Positions 54,571 to 63,941 of a stretch of DNA of 64,000 bases are shown here, one piece after another. The notes under the pieces were generated by a model that had not been told where the DNA came from, made no database searches, and saw only the letters and a program-made list of their open reading frames with translations. The position numbers and the translations under genes were made by a program. Position 1 is the stretch's first letter; every line of letters starts with the position of its first letter. This stretch comes from Texcoconibacillus texcoconensis (GTDB taxonomy: Bacteria; Bacillota; Bacilli; Bacillales; Salisediminibacteriaceae): the NCBI RefSeq assembly GCF_014202575.1, contig NZ_JACHHB010000005.1, positions 170,392 through 234,391 on the forward strand. Reading direction: 5' to 3'.

Positions 54571-56715
54571 ATGACAAATGATGACCGCAAACACCACCAT
54601 GATTCCCGTGGGGATCAAAGAAAAGAAAATGACAAAAAGAACCAACTTGAAAGTTTCACTGTCGACCATACCGATAAAGAAATGCGAACCAATCAAGGAG
54701 TTCCTGTTTCCAATGATGATGATTCTTTAAAGGCTGGAAAGCGTGGGCCAACGATCATGGAGGACTTTCACTTTCGTGAGAAAATGACGCATTTTGACCA
54801 TGAACGGATCCCAGAACGTGTCGTTCATGCTCGAGGTTTTGGGGCACACGGTTATTTTCAAGTGTATAAACCAATGACAGAACTAACTAGTGCCAAGTTT
54901 TTGCAAGATCCATCTGTAAAAACACCGGTATTTGTTCGCTTTTCTACAGTTGTTGGTTCACGAGGTTCCGCAGATACCGTTCGTGATGTACGCGGATTCG
55001 CGACGAAATTTTACACTGAAGACGGAAACTTTGATATTGTTGGCAATAATATCCCGATCTTCTTCATTCAAGATGCCATGAAGTTTCCTGATGTTGTCCA
55101 CGCGATTAAACCAGAACCACATAATGAAATTCCTCAAGCTTCTTCAGCTCATGATACATTTTGGGATTTTGTCGTCAATAATACAGAAACAGCTCATATG
55201 ATCATGTGGCTCCTTTCTGACCGAGGTATTCCTCGGAGTTTCCGAATGATGGAAGGGTTTGGGGTTAACACATTTAGATTCGTCAATGGTCAAGGAAAAG
55301 CTCGTTTTGTAAAGTTTCATTGGAAACCGCTTCTTGGCGTTCATTCATTAGTGTGGGATGAAGCACAAAAGCTTGCTGGTAAAGACCCTGACTTTCATAG
55401 AAACGACCTTTGGAACGCCATTGAAATGGGGGATTACCCTGAATATGAACTAGGGGTCCAAGTCATTGAAGAAGATGATGAATTTAAATTTGATTTTGAC
55501 ATCCTTGATCCGACAAAATTTTGGCCTGAAGAAGTAGTACCAGTGCAAACCATCGGGAAATTGACTTTAAATCGAAATGTAGATAATTTCTTTGCTGAAA
55601 CAGAACAATCAGCCTTCCACACCGGCAATGTCGTTCCTGGTGTTGATTTTACTAATGACCCGCTCCTTCAAGGGCGTCTGTTTTCCTACTTAGATACACA
55701 ACTGATCCGCTTAGGCGGTCCAAACTTTCACGAAATCCCCATTAATCGCCCTATAACTCCTAATGTCAATAACCAAAGAGACGGCTTCCACCGTATGACG
55801 ATCAACCGTGGTATTACAAGCTATTCGGTAAATGCTATTCAAGGAAACAGCCCCCACCCTGTTTCAAAGTCAGAAGGCGGATACGTACACTATGCAGAAA
55901 AAGTCGAAGGGGTAAAAATTCGCGCTCGTAGTGAAAGTTTTAAAGATCATTACAGTCAAGCGACTTTATTTTGGAACAGTATGTCAGAAGCAGAAAAACG
56001 TCACATCATCGAAGCTTTTCATTTTGAAATTGGTAAAGTAGATCGTCCAGAAATACGTCAGCAAGTTGTTGATATGTTCAATAATGTCGATGAAGGTCTC
56101 GCAAAGGAAATTGCTAAAGGAATTGGGGCAAAACCTCCTTCCAAACCTGGTGGAACCGCAGTCACAACAAGTTCTCCGGCTGTTAGCCAAGAAAATACAA
56201 TCAAAACTGCATCGACAAGAAAAGTTGCAATCATAGTCAAAGATAAATTTCACTTTCATGAGTTAAAACAAGTAATAAAAGGATTTAAAGGTTATGGGGT
56301 TCACGCTGAGCTCATCAGTGACACTTTAGGCACAGTAAAGAGCGAAGAAGGAAAAGAAATTCACATAGATGAAACATTCACAACAAGTGAATCTGTCATG
56401 TATGACGCAGTTTTTATTCCCGGTGGAAAACACGTTCAACAATTATTGCTTGAAGATGATGCCCTTCACTTTATCCATGAGGCATTTAAACACGCCAAAA
56501 CCATCGGTGCATCAAACGAAGGTGTTGATGTGTTAGCCAATGCACAACTACATGGGATCGCTGTTTCTGGAACAGACAATTCACCAACACCGATTGTCTC
56601 AAAAGGTGTGATATCAATACGAAACGCTGCAAACATGTCTAGCTTTACAAATGCGTTCGTCAATGCTCTATCCAAGCACCGCCATTGGGTTCGGGAAAAA
56701 CAACAATCATCATAG
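54571..56715 (+). CDS. Large-subunit heme catalase (KatE/KatX type)
   Basis: A 714 aa clade 2 monofunctional catalase. Catalytic His is in [12 protein letters not shown], distal Asn in [12 protein letters not shown], and the heme Tyr in [14 protein letters not shown]. The C-terminal ~150 aa (from [12 protein letters not shown]) form the class I glutamine-amidotransferase-like domain typical of large catalases. The ATG at 54571 is 10 nt from GAGGG; ATG at 54562 is too close. A SASP-like gene follows, so spore expression (as for KatX) is plausible. The two catalases in this window are of unrelated types. Confidence 0.93.
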   Translation: MTNDDRKHHHDSRGDQRKENDKKNQLESFTVDHTDKEMRTNQGVPVSNDDDSLKAGKRGPTIMEDFHFREKMTHFDHERIPERVVHARGFGAHGYFQVYKPMTELTSAKFLQDPSVKTPVFVRFSTVVGSRGSADTVRDVRGFATKFYTEDGNFDIVGNNIPIFFIQDAMKFPDVVHAIKPEPHNEIPQASSAHDTFWDFVVNNTETAHMIMWLLSDRGIPRSFRMMEGFGVNTFRFVNGQGKARFVKFHWKPLLGVHSLVWDEAQKLAGKDPDFHRNDLWNAIEMGDYPEYELGVQVIEEDDEFKFDFDILDPTKFWPEEVVPVQTIGKLTLNRNVDNFFAETEQSAFHTGNVVPGVDFTNDPLLQGRLFSYLDTQLIRLGGPNFHEIPINRPITPNVNNQRDGFHRMTINRGITSYSVNAIQGNSPHPVSKSEGGYVHYAEKVEGVKIRARSESFKDHYSQATLFWNSMSEAEKRHIIEAFHFEIGKVDRPEIRQQVVDMFNNVDEGLAKEIAKGIGAKPPSKPGGTAVTTSSPAVSQENTIKTASTRKVAIIVKDKFHFHELKQVIKGFKGYGVHAELISDTLGTVKSEEGKEIHIDETFTTSESVMYDAVFIPGGKHVQQLLLEDDALHFIHEAFKHAKTIGASNEGVDVLANAQLHGIAVSGTDNSPTPIVSKGVISIRNAANMSSFTNAFVNALSKHRHWVREKQQSS

Positions 56716-56788
56716 CAAACGATAATCCTCTCCTTTTTTGTACAAAATAAATAAGAATGGATCATTTTTATAAAGGAAGGAATCAAAG

Positions 56789-56938
56789 ATGAATAACAAG
56801 AAAAAAACAGCCGCTGGGACAGATATTGAGGAAGTGAAACGTCTAAATGCACAATCGGGACTTTCTTATAATGAAGCCAAGCGAGTGATTGCTAAAAACA
56901 AAGGATTTCTCACAAACAATAATCTTAATCAACAATAG
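56789..56938 (+). CDS. Small acid-soluble spore protein, gamma-type-like
   Basis: A 49 aa basic protein too short for many gene callers. The segment [20 protein letters not shown] resembles the repeat of gamma-type SASPs (xDxQxVRxQNxxS). It has AAGGAAGG before the ATG and a strong terminator behind the stop. Gamma SASPs serve as amino acid stores in spores. The single repeat and lack of the long Gln/Asn tracts make the assignment tentative. Confidence 0.65.
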   Translation: MNNKKKTAAGTDIEEVKRLNAQSGLSYNEAKRVIAKNKGFLTNNNLNQQ

Positions 56939-56971
56939 CGAACAGTTTCTTATGACTGTTCGTTTTTTTTT
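56939..56971 (+). terminator. Terminator of the SASP-like gene
   Basis: Stem CGAACAGT / ACTGTTCG (56939-56946 with 56955-56962) followed by T9. Confidence 0.9.
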
Positions 56972-57083
56972 ATGTCGTTTATTGTTTTATCCCCTTCACA
57001 CTAAGGTGACACCATATTTTTCCTTAAATAATCATCTATTTTTTTCAAACCTTATAACGGAGACTGATAAACAGAAGGTGGTT

Positions 57084-58535
57084 ATGATGCAGGAAATCAG
57101 ACAAGAATGGTTGGGAAACGTAAAAGCAGATATATTAGCTGGGATTGTTGTTGCACTAGCACTTATTCCCGAAGCGATCGCCTTCTCGATTATCGCAGGC
57201 GTCGACCCGATGGTTGGTTTATATTCATCTTTTATTATTCCTGTTGTTATCGCTTTTGTCGGTGGTAGGCCTGGTATGATTTCCGCTGCAACAGGAGCTA
57301 TGGCTTTACTTATGATTGACCTCGTTGCTAACCACGGACTCGAATATTTGTTAGCAGCAACAATACTGACAGGTGTTCTACAAATTGTATTCGGTATATT
57401 CAAGCTAGCGCGTTATATGAAGTTCATCCCGCGCTCCGTGATGGTCGGATTCGTAAATGCTCTAGCCATATTAATATTTGAGGCTCAAATTCCCTATTTA
57501 TTTGGACAAGGGTGGGTTATCTTAGCTATTGCAGGAGCAACACTTGCAATCATTTACCTTTTTCCATACTTATCGCAAGCAATCCCTTCTACCCTCGTTG
57601 CCATTGTAGTCATGACGGCAATCGTAATGTTTTCTGATCTAAATGTTTTTACAGTTGGAGATATGGGGTCATTGACTCAAACTTTACCTGTTTTTCTTTT
57701 CCCGCAAATACCTTTAACATATGAAACATTAACCATCATCTTCCCATACGCGCTATCCTTAACTGTCGTAGGTACCCTTGAATCTCTCCTTACAGCTGCG
57801 ATTGTCGATGATATGACCGATACAGATAGCAATAAAAATAAAGAAAGTAGAGGCCAAGGGATTGCAAATATTGTTACAGGACTTTTTGGAGGGATGGCAG
57901 GATGTGCGATGATTGGTCAATCCGTCATCAATGTCAAATCAGGTGCTAGAGGCCGTTTATCTACACTTGTTGCTGGTAGTGTGCTGATGTTATTGATCAT
58001 TCTTTTAGGCCACATCGTTATTCAAATACCTATGGCTGTCTTAGCCGGGGTTATGGTCATGGTTTCAATTAGTACATTTGACTGGAATTCATTGCGGACA
58101 TTCTTAATTGTCCCAGCTACCGACACAGCTGTGATGGTTGTTACCGTTGTTACCGTTGTACTTACCCACGACCTTTCCATCGGTGTTTTTGCAGGGATCC
58201 TTTTAAGTGCAATGTTCTTTGTCTCCAAAATTTCAAAAATTGATATCGACAGTAAACTGGATGATCACTTGAATAAAAGAACTTACTTCATCAATGGACA
58301 GTTATTTTTCGCCTCTGTTACAGATTCCCTTCAGGCATTTGATTATAAAGAGGAACTACAAGAAGTTGAACTTGATTTTACGAATGCTCACATATGGGAT
58401 GACTCCGCGGTAGAAGCGATGGAAAAAATCATTTCTAAGTTTGAAGAAAGCGGAACGGAAGTTAAGATATTTGGTCTTAATGAAGCAAGTACACTTTTAG
58501 TCGATAAATTACGTAACAAATTAAGCAGTCACTAA
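57084..58535 (+). CDS. SulP/SLC26-family anion transporter
   Basis: A 483 aa membrane protein with 10-12 helices and a C-terminal STAS domain (from about residue 395, [15 protein letters not shown]). Conserved are [20 protein letters not shown], the PMVGLYSSF and [11 protein letters not shown] segments. Family members carry sulfate or bicarbonate; the short STAS and linkage to UspA recall BicA-like proteins. Two ATG codons (57084 and 57087) follow AGAAGGTGG; the frame opens earlier, at 56889, but overlaps the SASP gene. Confidence 0.9.
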   Translation: MMQEIRQEWLGNVKADILAGIVVALALIPEAIAFSIIAGVDPMVGLYSSFIIPVVIAFVGGRPGMISAATGAMALLMIDLVANHGLEYLLAATILTGVLQIVFGIFKLARYMKFIPRSVMVGFVNALAILIFEAQIPYLFGQGWVILAIAGATLAIIYLFPYLSQAIPSTLVAIVVMTAIVMFSDLNVFTVGDMGSLTQTLPVFLFPQIPLTYETLTIIFPYALSLTVVGTLESLLTAAIVDDMTDTDSNKNKESRGQGIANIVTGLFGGMAGCAMIGQSVINVKSGARGRLSTLVAGSVLMLLIILLGHIVIQIPMAVLAGVMVMVSISTFDWNSLRTFLIVPATDTAVMVVTVVTVVLTHDLSIGVFAGILLSAMFFVSKISKIDIDSKLDDHLNKRTYFINGQLFFASVTDSLQAFDYKEELQEVELDFTNAHIWDDSAVEAMEKIISKFEESGTEVKIFGLNEASTLLVDKLRNKLSSH

Positions 58536-58547
58536 GGAGGGAATGGG

Positions 58548-58961
58548 ATGTTCAAAAAGCTTTTATTAGCAACTGACGGTTCTGAATACGCACTGCGAGC
58601 TGCAGAGAAAACTGTTGAAATGGCTAAAAATATGCCCGAAGTCACTATTCATATTGTCTATGTCGTTGACAACTCAAAAACTGAGGTACTGAACAACTGG
58701 AATACAATGGGCGCTCAAGAAAAGAGAAAAGAAAAAATAAAACCGACGGAAGAGAAATTCAAAGAAGCTCATATTGACTATAAGGTAGAATTTTTGCGAG
58801 GGGAACCAGGTCCATCAATTGTAAAACACGCAAATGAGAATAATTTTGACATGGTTATTGTAGGTAGCAGGGGGCGAAACAGACTTCAAGAATTGGTACT
58901 CGGCAGTGTTAGTCATAAGGTCGCTAAAAGAGTCGAATGCGCAGTGATGATTATTAAATAG
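58548..58961 (+). CDS. Universal stress protein UspA family
   Basis: A 137 aa protein with the UspA fold: KLLLATDGSEYALRAAE at the start and the ATP-binding motif GSRGRNRLQELVLGSVS (G-2x-G-9x-G-S). It is 12 bp after the SulP gene with AAGGAGGG before the ATG, so the two form an operon. SulP-UspA pairs occur in other bacteria, and the UspA protein may regulate the transporter. Confidence 0.92.
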   Translation: MFKKLLLATDGSEYALRAAEKTVEMAKNMPEVTIHIVYVVDNSKTEVLNNWNTMGAQEKRKEKIKPTEEKFKEAHIDYKVEFLRGEPGPSIVKHANENNFDMVIVGSRGRNRLQELVLGSVSHKVAKRVECAVMIIK

Positions 58962-59013
58962 GAGTTGTCAACGACGTTAATATAACATACTGACCGTTTA
59001 CATCTAAAACATA

Positions 59014-59057
59014 TCCAAAAAAGAACATCTTCACGAAGAAAGACGTTCTTTTTTGGA
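59014..59057 (+). terminator. Terminator of the sulP-uspA operon
   Basis: Perfect 13 bp stem TCCAAAAAAGAAC / GTTCTTTTTTGGA (59014-59026 with 59045-59057), with T6 inside the right arm. Confidence 0.85.
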
Positions 59058-59241
59058 TTATTCGCTTTGAACTGCTCCAAAACAATATTGTCGCGGTATA
59101 ATAGATTTCGAAATACACTATCAAAACGGTTGTTGATTCACTCATTCTTCCGAAGCGTTGTTCCTAATGGAATAATATGTTGCTCATAAGTTAAACAATA
59201 ATGTCGCCACTGCAACTGTCAGCACAATCATAACATGCGCT

Positions 59242-59409
59242 TTTCGTTTAAACTTTCTTATTATTACTTTCGCTATCGTGATTATGCTTTCAGGATGTAG
59301 TAATATCGGTAGGTCCCGAACCTCAATTTTCTGTACAGTGCAAAGGAATTCCATTGATATATGCCATCACCCTCATTTAGATGACGGTGATGACATACGT
59401 TTATATTGA
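59242..59409 (+). pseudogene. Remnant of a lipoprotein gene (signal peptide)
   Basis: The frame reads RLNFLIITFAIVIMLSGCSN, a textbook lipoprotein signal with lipobox LSGC (Cys codon 59296-59298), then unrelated-looking residues to a stop at 59407. There is no start codon or ribosome site upstream in this frame. It looks like the decayed front end of a gene. Nothing else was found in 59058-59460. Confidence 0.35.
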
Positions 59410-59460
59410 CAAGCTGAGGAATGATGAAGATAACGTTTGGTTGTAGGTGCTGTATCTATT

Positions 59461-61527
59461 CTAACCTGTCGCTACTGTAAATGTTTCTTCTATTTGATCT
59501 CCGACAGTATCTTCAGTATCCACATCGACTAATGAAAGCGTAAGCGTATACTCGCCTGCTTCAGTAAACGTTGTTGTAAATTCAGTTGTAAGCCCCTCAT
59601 CAAGTCCAATGTCCTCTGTTTTAAAGCCATCAATTGGTCCGAAGAAAGCAACTCCGTCTTCATTTGTTGTAAACGTACCCTCACCATAGATAATTTCTTG
59701 TCCTGACACTGGATCCCCATCTGGGCCGACAAGGTTCGCTTGATATCTTACGTTGATATCTTGTGGTACATTTTCAGCTTTTGCTTCAAGTGAGAAAGTA
59801 TGCTCCTCTCCTGCTACAACATCATCTAGATCATTAAAATCAAATGTCACTGTTTCTGTCGGTGCAGTCGCTTCTGAGACTGTAAACTCGTGGTCAGCAG
59901 AGTTGCCGACAGTTTCTCCAGTATCCGCATCGACTAATGAAAGCGTTAGTTTATAATCACCTGCTGTGGTGAACGTTGTGTTAAAGTTCGTCGTTTGCCC
60001 ATCATCTAGGCCAATATCAGCAGGATTAAAGCCATCAGAAGGGCCAAAGAGCGCGACACCATCGGTTCCAGTTGTAAACGTCTCCCATCCCTCATCGGTT
60101 TCATAATTAATTTCTTTTCCTTCAACAGGTTCTCCATCTGGACCTTCAAGCGTTGCTTCGTATCGTACACTAAGGTCGTCTGGTACAAAGCCTGTCTTCG
60201 CTTCAATTGCAAAATTATGCTCTTCACCAGCTACTATATCGGTAAAGTCATGAAAGTCAAATGTGATGTCCGTAGCTGCAGTTGGATCAGCAACTGTAAA
60301 CTCTTCCTTAGTCGTGTCACCAACTACATCACCAGTTGCGACATCAACTAATGATAAGCTTAGTTCATATTTACCTGCTTGAGTAAACGTTGTTATAAAA
60401 TCAGTTGTAATCCCTTCATCAAGTCCAATGTCCTCCGTTTTAAAGCCATCAGAAGGGCCGAAGAAAGCAACTCCGTCTTCATTTGTTGTAAACGTCCCCC
60501 CAGCATAACTTATTTCCTGTCCTTCAACAGGTTCACCTTCTGGTCCAGTAAGTGTCGCTTGGTACCGAACATTTATATCTTGTGGTACATTTTCAGCTTT
60601 TGTTTCAATTGAGAAAGAATTCTCATTATTTTCAATAAAACCATTTATTCCAATGAAGTCAAAGGTAACATCCTCGTCAATAGGCGTAACACCTTCATCA
60701 GCAAGTCCTAATGCACGATAAATAAAAGTGGCTGCTTCTCCACGCGTTGTGTCATCTGCTGGAGCAAACAACGCCTCTGTCTTACCAAAGGTTATATTAT
60801 TTTCTACTAGCGGAGCCACATATTGCTTATACCAAGCCCCTTCTTCAATATCGGTAAAATCAAGGTCTGCATCTTCATCTACATCTAGATCGTAAGCTTC
60901 AACGATTAATTTCGCTAACTCTGCACGAGTGATTGTTTGATCAGGTTTAAATGTACCGTCTTCATAACCATTTACAATCCCTGCATCTTCTAAAGCACCA
61001 ATGGCATTATAATAATATTTGCCTTCGTCTGTTAAATCAGTGAATCCTGGAGCTGGCGCATTTTCAATATCTAAATCAATCGACCTGGCTAAAATTAGGG
61101 CAGTGTCTGCACGAGAAATATCATTCCCTGGACGGAATGTTCCATCATCGTACCCCGTTAAAATGCCACGTTCAGACAATTCTTCAATCGGTTCAGTATA
61201 AAATTGTCCATCCTCAACATCGGTAAACACTTTTGTTTGCTGCTCTACTTCTGTTTCCGCTTCAGCAGCTTGAACATTATTGACAACAGGTCCATAAGCA
61301 AACGAAGTCACTAACATCGAACCAAGTAGCACTCTTACGGTAGCTTTCTTAATATTAGGGAATTTCTTTTTAATATATCCCTCAGCTGTTTTATCTAAAT
61401 CCTCACTTGAAATGTCTTTATTATTTCCTAATTCATCCGCAAATTCTGTTTGTGATTGGTCAACATATAAATATATAATATACTGGTTATTTTCCTTTTT
61501 CACCTCATGTCGTTTAATGAAGCTCAT
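59461..61527 (-). CDS. SLH-domain surface protein with three Ig-like repeats
   Basis: A 688 aa protein. Residues 1-60 are an unusual soluble segment before the signal or membrane helix (about 61-88, ending NVQAAEA). Three SLH domains follow (about 99-145, 160-208, 222-268; for example GILTGYDDGTFRPGNDISRA), which anchor proteins to pyruvylated wall polymer. The rest is three ~135 aa repeats beginning at about 284, 420 and 558, each with VTFDF, VRYxA, EDGVAxFGP and DIGLDxG. Acidic composition fits a salt-rich or alkaline habitat. The ATG follows AAGGAGGG. Role: cell surface structural or adhesive protein, not further known. Confidence 0.88.
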   Translation of the reverse strand: MSFIKRHEVKKENNQYIIYLYVDQSQTEFADELGNNKDISSEDLDKTAEGYIKKKFPNIKKATVRVLLGSMLVTSFAYGPVVNNVQAAEAETEVEQQTKVFTDVEDGQFYTEPIEELSERGILTGYDDGTFRPGNDISRADTALILARSIDLDIENAPAPGFTDLTDEGKYYYNAIGALEDAGIVNGYEDGTFKPDQTITRAELAKLIVEAYDLDVDEDADLDFTDIEEGAWYKQYVAPLVENNITFGKTEALFAPADDTTRGEAATFIYRALGLADEGVTPIDEDVTFDFIGINGFIENNENSFSIETKAENVPQDINVRYQATLTGPEGEPVEGQEISYAGGTFTTNEDGVAFFGPSDGFKTEDIGLDEGITTDFITTFTQAGKYELSLSLVDVATGDVVGDTTKEEFTVADPTAATDITFDFHDFTDIVAGEEHNFAIEAKTGFVPDDLSVRYEATLEGPDGEPVEGKEINYETDEGWETFTTGTDGVALFGPSDGFNPADIGLDDGQTTNFNTTFTTAGDYKLTLSLVDADTGETVGNSADHEFTVSEATAPTETVTFDFNDLDDVVAGEEHTFSLEAKAENVPQDINVRYQANLVGPDGDPVSGQEIIYGEGTFTTNEDGVAFFGPIDGFKTEDIGLDEGLTTEFTTTFTEAGEYTLTLSLVDVDTEDTVGDQIEETFTVATG

Positions 61528-61792
61528 CCTATTCCCTCCTTAAATAAACCTACAACATTTCAATAGTTAGTTTTGTGTAAGGAGAGTACATATATACTGG
61601 AATCATTTAAAAGCCGTATACTGTAGATTTTTGTTATGCGATACGAAAATCACATTTACCACATGCCTCCATATATTTTACCGTCGGAACAAAATAATAA
61701 ATATTAAACAATTGAACCAATTTCATAATGAAGGGTTTTAACAAACATCACGAATGTAATCAATTTCACGAAGGTTAACGTTCGTTTGGGAA

Positions 61793-61930
61793 ACTGATTG
61801 AAACGAAAGGCGGTGACGCCCAAAGGATAAGCGCAGTCTGAAGATCGAATTCAACGATGGTTTGTGGAGCTGAATTTAGCTGAAGACAAGCCCTTGGGAA
61901 AGCGTCCGCCTGCAGTGAAAATCACAATTC
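61793..61930. repeat. Bacillaceae intergenic repeat (GGAAAGCGTCCGCCTG type), degraded
   Basis: It ends with GGGAAAGCGTCCGCCTGCAG followed by TGAAAATCAC, and begins with AAAGGCGGTGACGCC. Both match the ends of the very common ~130 bp Bacillaceae intergenic element as I remember it. The middle is strongly diverged. Confidence 0.6.
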
Positions 61931-62109
61931 ATGTTCGGAAATGATCTTTACATCATCTATTATAAAATTCATTCAATTAAAAGCGCCCAAATTTAAGAAA
62001 CGGAAATATTTATCTTTTTCCGACAGAAGAATCCTACTTTTAAATAAGTTCTCGAAAAGTTTATGTGGGATGCGCTTTTTTCTCACGACCAAATTCCCCC
62101 TAAAAACGC

Positions 62110-62142
62110 AAAAAAGCGGTTTTCACTATTCGTGAAAACCGC
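62110..62142 (-). terminator. Terminator of the rRNA-tRNA operon
   Basis: Perfect 11 bp stem GCGGTTTTCAC / GTGAAAACCGC (62116-62126 with 62132-62142), followed by T6 on the minus strand, 35 bp after the last tRNA. Confidence 0.9.
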
Positions 62143-62176
62143 ACTATAATATCAACGTTTAAAATTATTATGTAGA

Positions 62177-62260
62177 TGGTACCGGTGGTGGGACTCGAAC
62201 CCACACTCCAGAGGAATGCGATTTTGAGTCGCACGCGTCTGCCAATTCCGCCACACCGGC
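62177..62260 (-). tRNA. tRNA-Leu(CAA)
   Basis: Class II tRNA of 84 nt with encoded CCA and variable arm; anticodon CAA in loop CTCAAAA. It is last in the cluster. Confidence 0.93.
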
Positions 62261-62285
62261 TTAGTTCATGATTATTCAATTAAAA

Positions 62286-62375
62286 TGGTACCGAGGGCCG
62301 GACTCGAACCGGCACGGTTGTACACCAACCGCAGGATTTTAAGTCCTGTGTGTCTGCCAATTCCACCACCCCGGC
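62286..62375 (-). tRNA. tRNA-Leu(TAA)
   Basis: Class II tRNA of 90 nt with encoded CCA; anticodon TAA in loop CTTAAAA. Confidence 0.93.
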
Positions 62376-62395
62376 ACAATTAAGCAAAAATCATA

Positions 62396-62470
<75 letters not shown>

Positions 62471-62473
62471 ATA

Positions 62474-62548
62474 TGGAGCGGAAGACGGGATTCGAACCCG
62501 CGACCCCCACCTTGGCAAGGTGGTGTTCTACCGCTGAACTACTTCCGC
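62474..62548 (-). tRNA. tRNA-Gly(GCC)
   Basis: 75 nt cloverleaf with encoded CCA; anticodon GCC in loop TTGCCAA. Only 3 bp separate it from tRNA-Cys. Confidence 0.94.
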
Positions 62549-62556
62549 AATTAAAA

Positions 62557-62631
62557 TGGCTGGGCTAGCAGGATTCGAACCTGCGAATCACGGAATCAAA
62601 ATCCGTTGCCTTACCGCTTGGCTATAGCCCA
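62557..62631 (-). tRNA. tRNA-Gln(TTG)
   Basis: 75 nt cloverleaf with encoded CCA; anticodon TTG in loop TTTTGAT. Confidence 0.94.
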
Positions 62632-62638
62632 ATGAAAA

Positions 62639-62716
62639 TGGGGCGACTGATGGGATTCGAACCCACGAGTGCCGGAGCCACAATCCGGTGCGTTAACCGA
62701 CTTCGCCACAGCCGCC
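62639..62716 (-). tRNA. tRNA-His(GTG)
   Basis: 78 nt including encoded CCA; anticodon GTG. The extra 5' G (position -1) opposite C73 is encoded, as usual for His tRNA. Confidence 0.93.
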
Positions 62717-62722
62717 ATCAAT

Positions 62723-62796
62723 TGGCAGGGGCAGTAGGAATCGAACCCACATCAGAGGTTTTGGAGACCCCTGTTTTGCCATTAAACTATGCCCCT
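62723..62796 (-). tRNA. tRNA-Trp(CCA)
   Basis: 74 nt cloverleaf with encoded CCA end; anticodon CCA in loop CTCCAAA. Confidence 0.94.
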
Positions 62797-62819
62797 ATAA
62801 TAAAAACGTTATTTAAATA

Positions 62820-62905
62820 TGGTGGAGGGGGAGGGACTCGAACCCCCGAACCCGATGGGAGCGGATTTACAGTCCGCCGCGTTTGGCCAACTTCGCTACC
62901 CCTCC
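62820..62905 (-). tRNA. tRNA-Tyr(GTA)
   Basis: Class II, 86 nt, encoded CCA; anticodon GTA in loop CTGTAAA. Confidence 0.94.
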
Positions 62906-62959
62906 ATAACAGTAATTAAAATAGTAACTTAATATAAACTTGTTTGTCAACAGTTTAAG

Positions 62960-63035
<76 letters not shown>

Positions 63036-63042
63036 ATAAAAG

Positions 63043-63118
63043 TGGTGGCTCGAGACGGAATCGAACCGCCGACACGTGGATTTTCAGTCCACTGCTCTAC
63101 CGACTGAGCTATCGAGCC
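63043..63118 (-). tRNA. tRNA-Phe(GAA)
   Basis: 76 nt cloverleaf with encoded CCA; anticodon GAA in loop CTGAAAA. Confidence 0.94.
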
Positions 63119-63121
63119 AAA

Positions 63122-63197
63122 TGGCGGTCCCGACGGGATTCGAACCCGCGATCTCCTGCGTGACAGGCAGGCATGTTGACCGCTACACTACGGGACC
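63122..63197 (-). tRNA. tRNA-Asp(GTC)
   Basis: 76 nt cloverleaf with encoded CCA; anticodon GTC in loop CTGTCAC. Confidence 0.94.
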
Positions 63198-63245
63198 ATA
63201 ATTATTAGTTTTTTGTTCCTTCTTTGATGTTAATCCACGTAGATA

Positions 63246-63263
63246 CGATGGTATTTTGGTTGC
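63246..63263 (-). pseudogene. Copy of the tRNA-fMet 3' boundary
   Basis: CGATGGTATTTTGGTTGC is repeated exactly at 63316-63333, where it spans the 3' end (GCAACCA) of tRNA-fMet. The copy here has no tRNA body behind it. Confidence 0.6.
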
Positions 63264-63326
63264 ACTTTTCAAGTACACAGTCCCATCTTACTTCGAAGCT
63301 TATTCGGCGTAGCTTCGATGGTATTT

Positions 63327-63403
<77 letters not shown>

Positions 63404-63447
63404 ACGATATGAAAGATTTCGGATGATGCGTTTGCTTTGATGCCTTT

Positions 63448-63507
63448 TAACTGTCTCTTCCTCTAAAAGTGTTTCCTAGAAGTTTATGCGTCGAGACAAC
63501 TCGATGT
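63448..63507. repeat. tRNA-spacer repeat element, copy 2
   Basis: Homologous to 54282-54342, including TGTCTCTTCCTCT and the hairpin TCGAGACAACTCGA. It sits between tRNA-fMet and tRNA-Glu, where related clusters have tRNA-Val. Confidence 0.7.
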
Positions 63508-63530
63508 ATTTCAGCGTTGCTTCGCTCGTT

Positions 63531-63550
63531 GCTCCACCCCGCGACGATAT
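63531..63550 (-). pseudogene. Fragment of the tRNA-fMet 5' end
   Basis: GCTCCACCCCGCGACGATAT is an exact copy of 63391-63410, which contains the first 13 nt of tRNA-fMet and its upstream flank. The rest of the tRNA is absent here. Confidence 0.7.
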
Positions 63551-63553
63551 CTA

Positions 63554-63628
63554 TGGTGACCCGTAGGGGATTCGAACCCCTGTTACCGCCGTGAAAGGGC
63601 GGTGTCTTAACCACTTGACCAACGGGCC
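63554..63628 (-). tRNA. tRNA-Glu(TTC)
   Basis: 75 nt cloverleaf with encoded CCA; anticodon TTC in loop CTTTCAC. Confidence 0.94.
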
Positions 63629-63649
63629 ACTGTATATTTTTTACTTGAA

Positions 63650-63740
63650 TGGCGGAGAGCGAGGGATTCGAACCCTCGAGACGGGATAACCGCCTACACG
63701 ATTTCCAATCGTGCTCCTTAAGCCACTCGGACAGCTCTCC
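63650..63740 (-). tRNA. tRNA-Ser(GGA)
   Basis: Class II, 91 nt, encoded CCA; anticodon GGA in loop TTGGAAA. Confidence 0.94.
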
Positions 63741-63741
63741 A

Positions 63742-63816
63742 TGGCTCCACAGGCAGGATTCGAACCTGCGACCCATCGGTTAACAGCCGATTGCTCTACC
63801 ACTGAGCTACTGTGGA
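63742..63816 (-). tRNA. tRNA-Asn(GTT)
   Basis: 75 nt cloverleaf with encoded CCA; anticodon GTT in loop CTGTTAA. It is first after the 5S gene. Confidence 0.94.
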
Positions 63817-63824
63817 ATATTAAA

Positions 63825-63941
63825 GCCTGGCGACGTCCTACTCTCACAGGGGGAGAGCCCCCAACTACCATCGGCGCTGAAGAGCTTAACTTCCGTGTTC
63901 GGCAGGGGAACGGGTGTGACCTCTTCGCTATCGCCACCAGA
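63825..63941 (-). rRNA. rrf: 5S ribosomal RNA
   Basis: About 117 nt with the typical 5S features on the minus strand: 5' end TCTGGTGGCGATAGCG, the loop CCCGTTCCCCTGCCGAAC region, and the 3' end GACGTCGCCAGGC pairing with the 5' end. It is the last rRNA of an operon whose 23S gene lies beyond the right edge. Boundaries are accurate to a few bases. Confidence 0.94.

Larger units (their letters stand above)
61528..62176. other. Gene-free region with a degraded repeat
   Basis: This stretch holds the upstream region of the SLH gene, the Bacillaceae repeat at 61793-61930, and the terminator of the tRNA cluster. A 64-codon plus-strand frame at 61941-62135 has no ribosome site and is not considered real. 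Confidence 0.5.

Noticed and set aside
61941..62135. 64-codon plus-strand frame before the tRNA terminator
   Set aside because: No ribosome site, and the reading frame runs through the terminator hairpin of the opposite strand.
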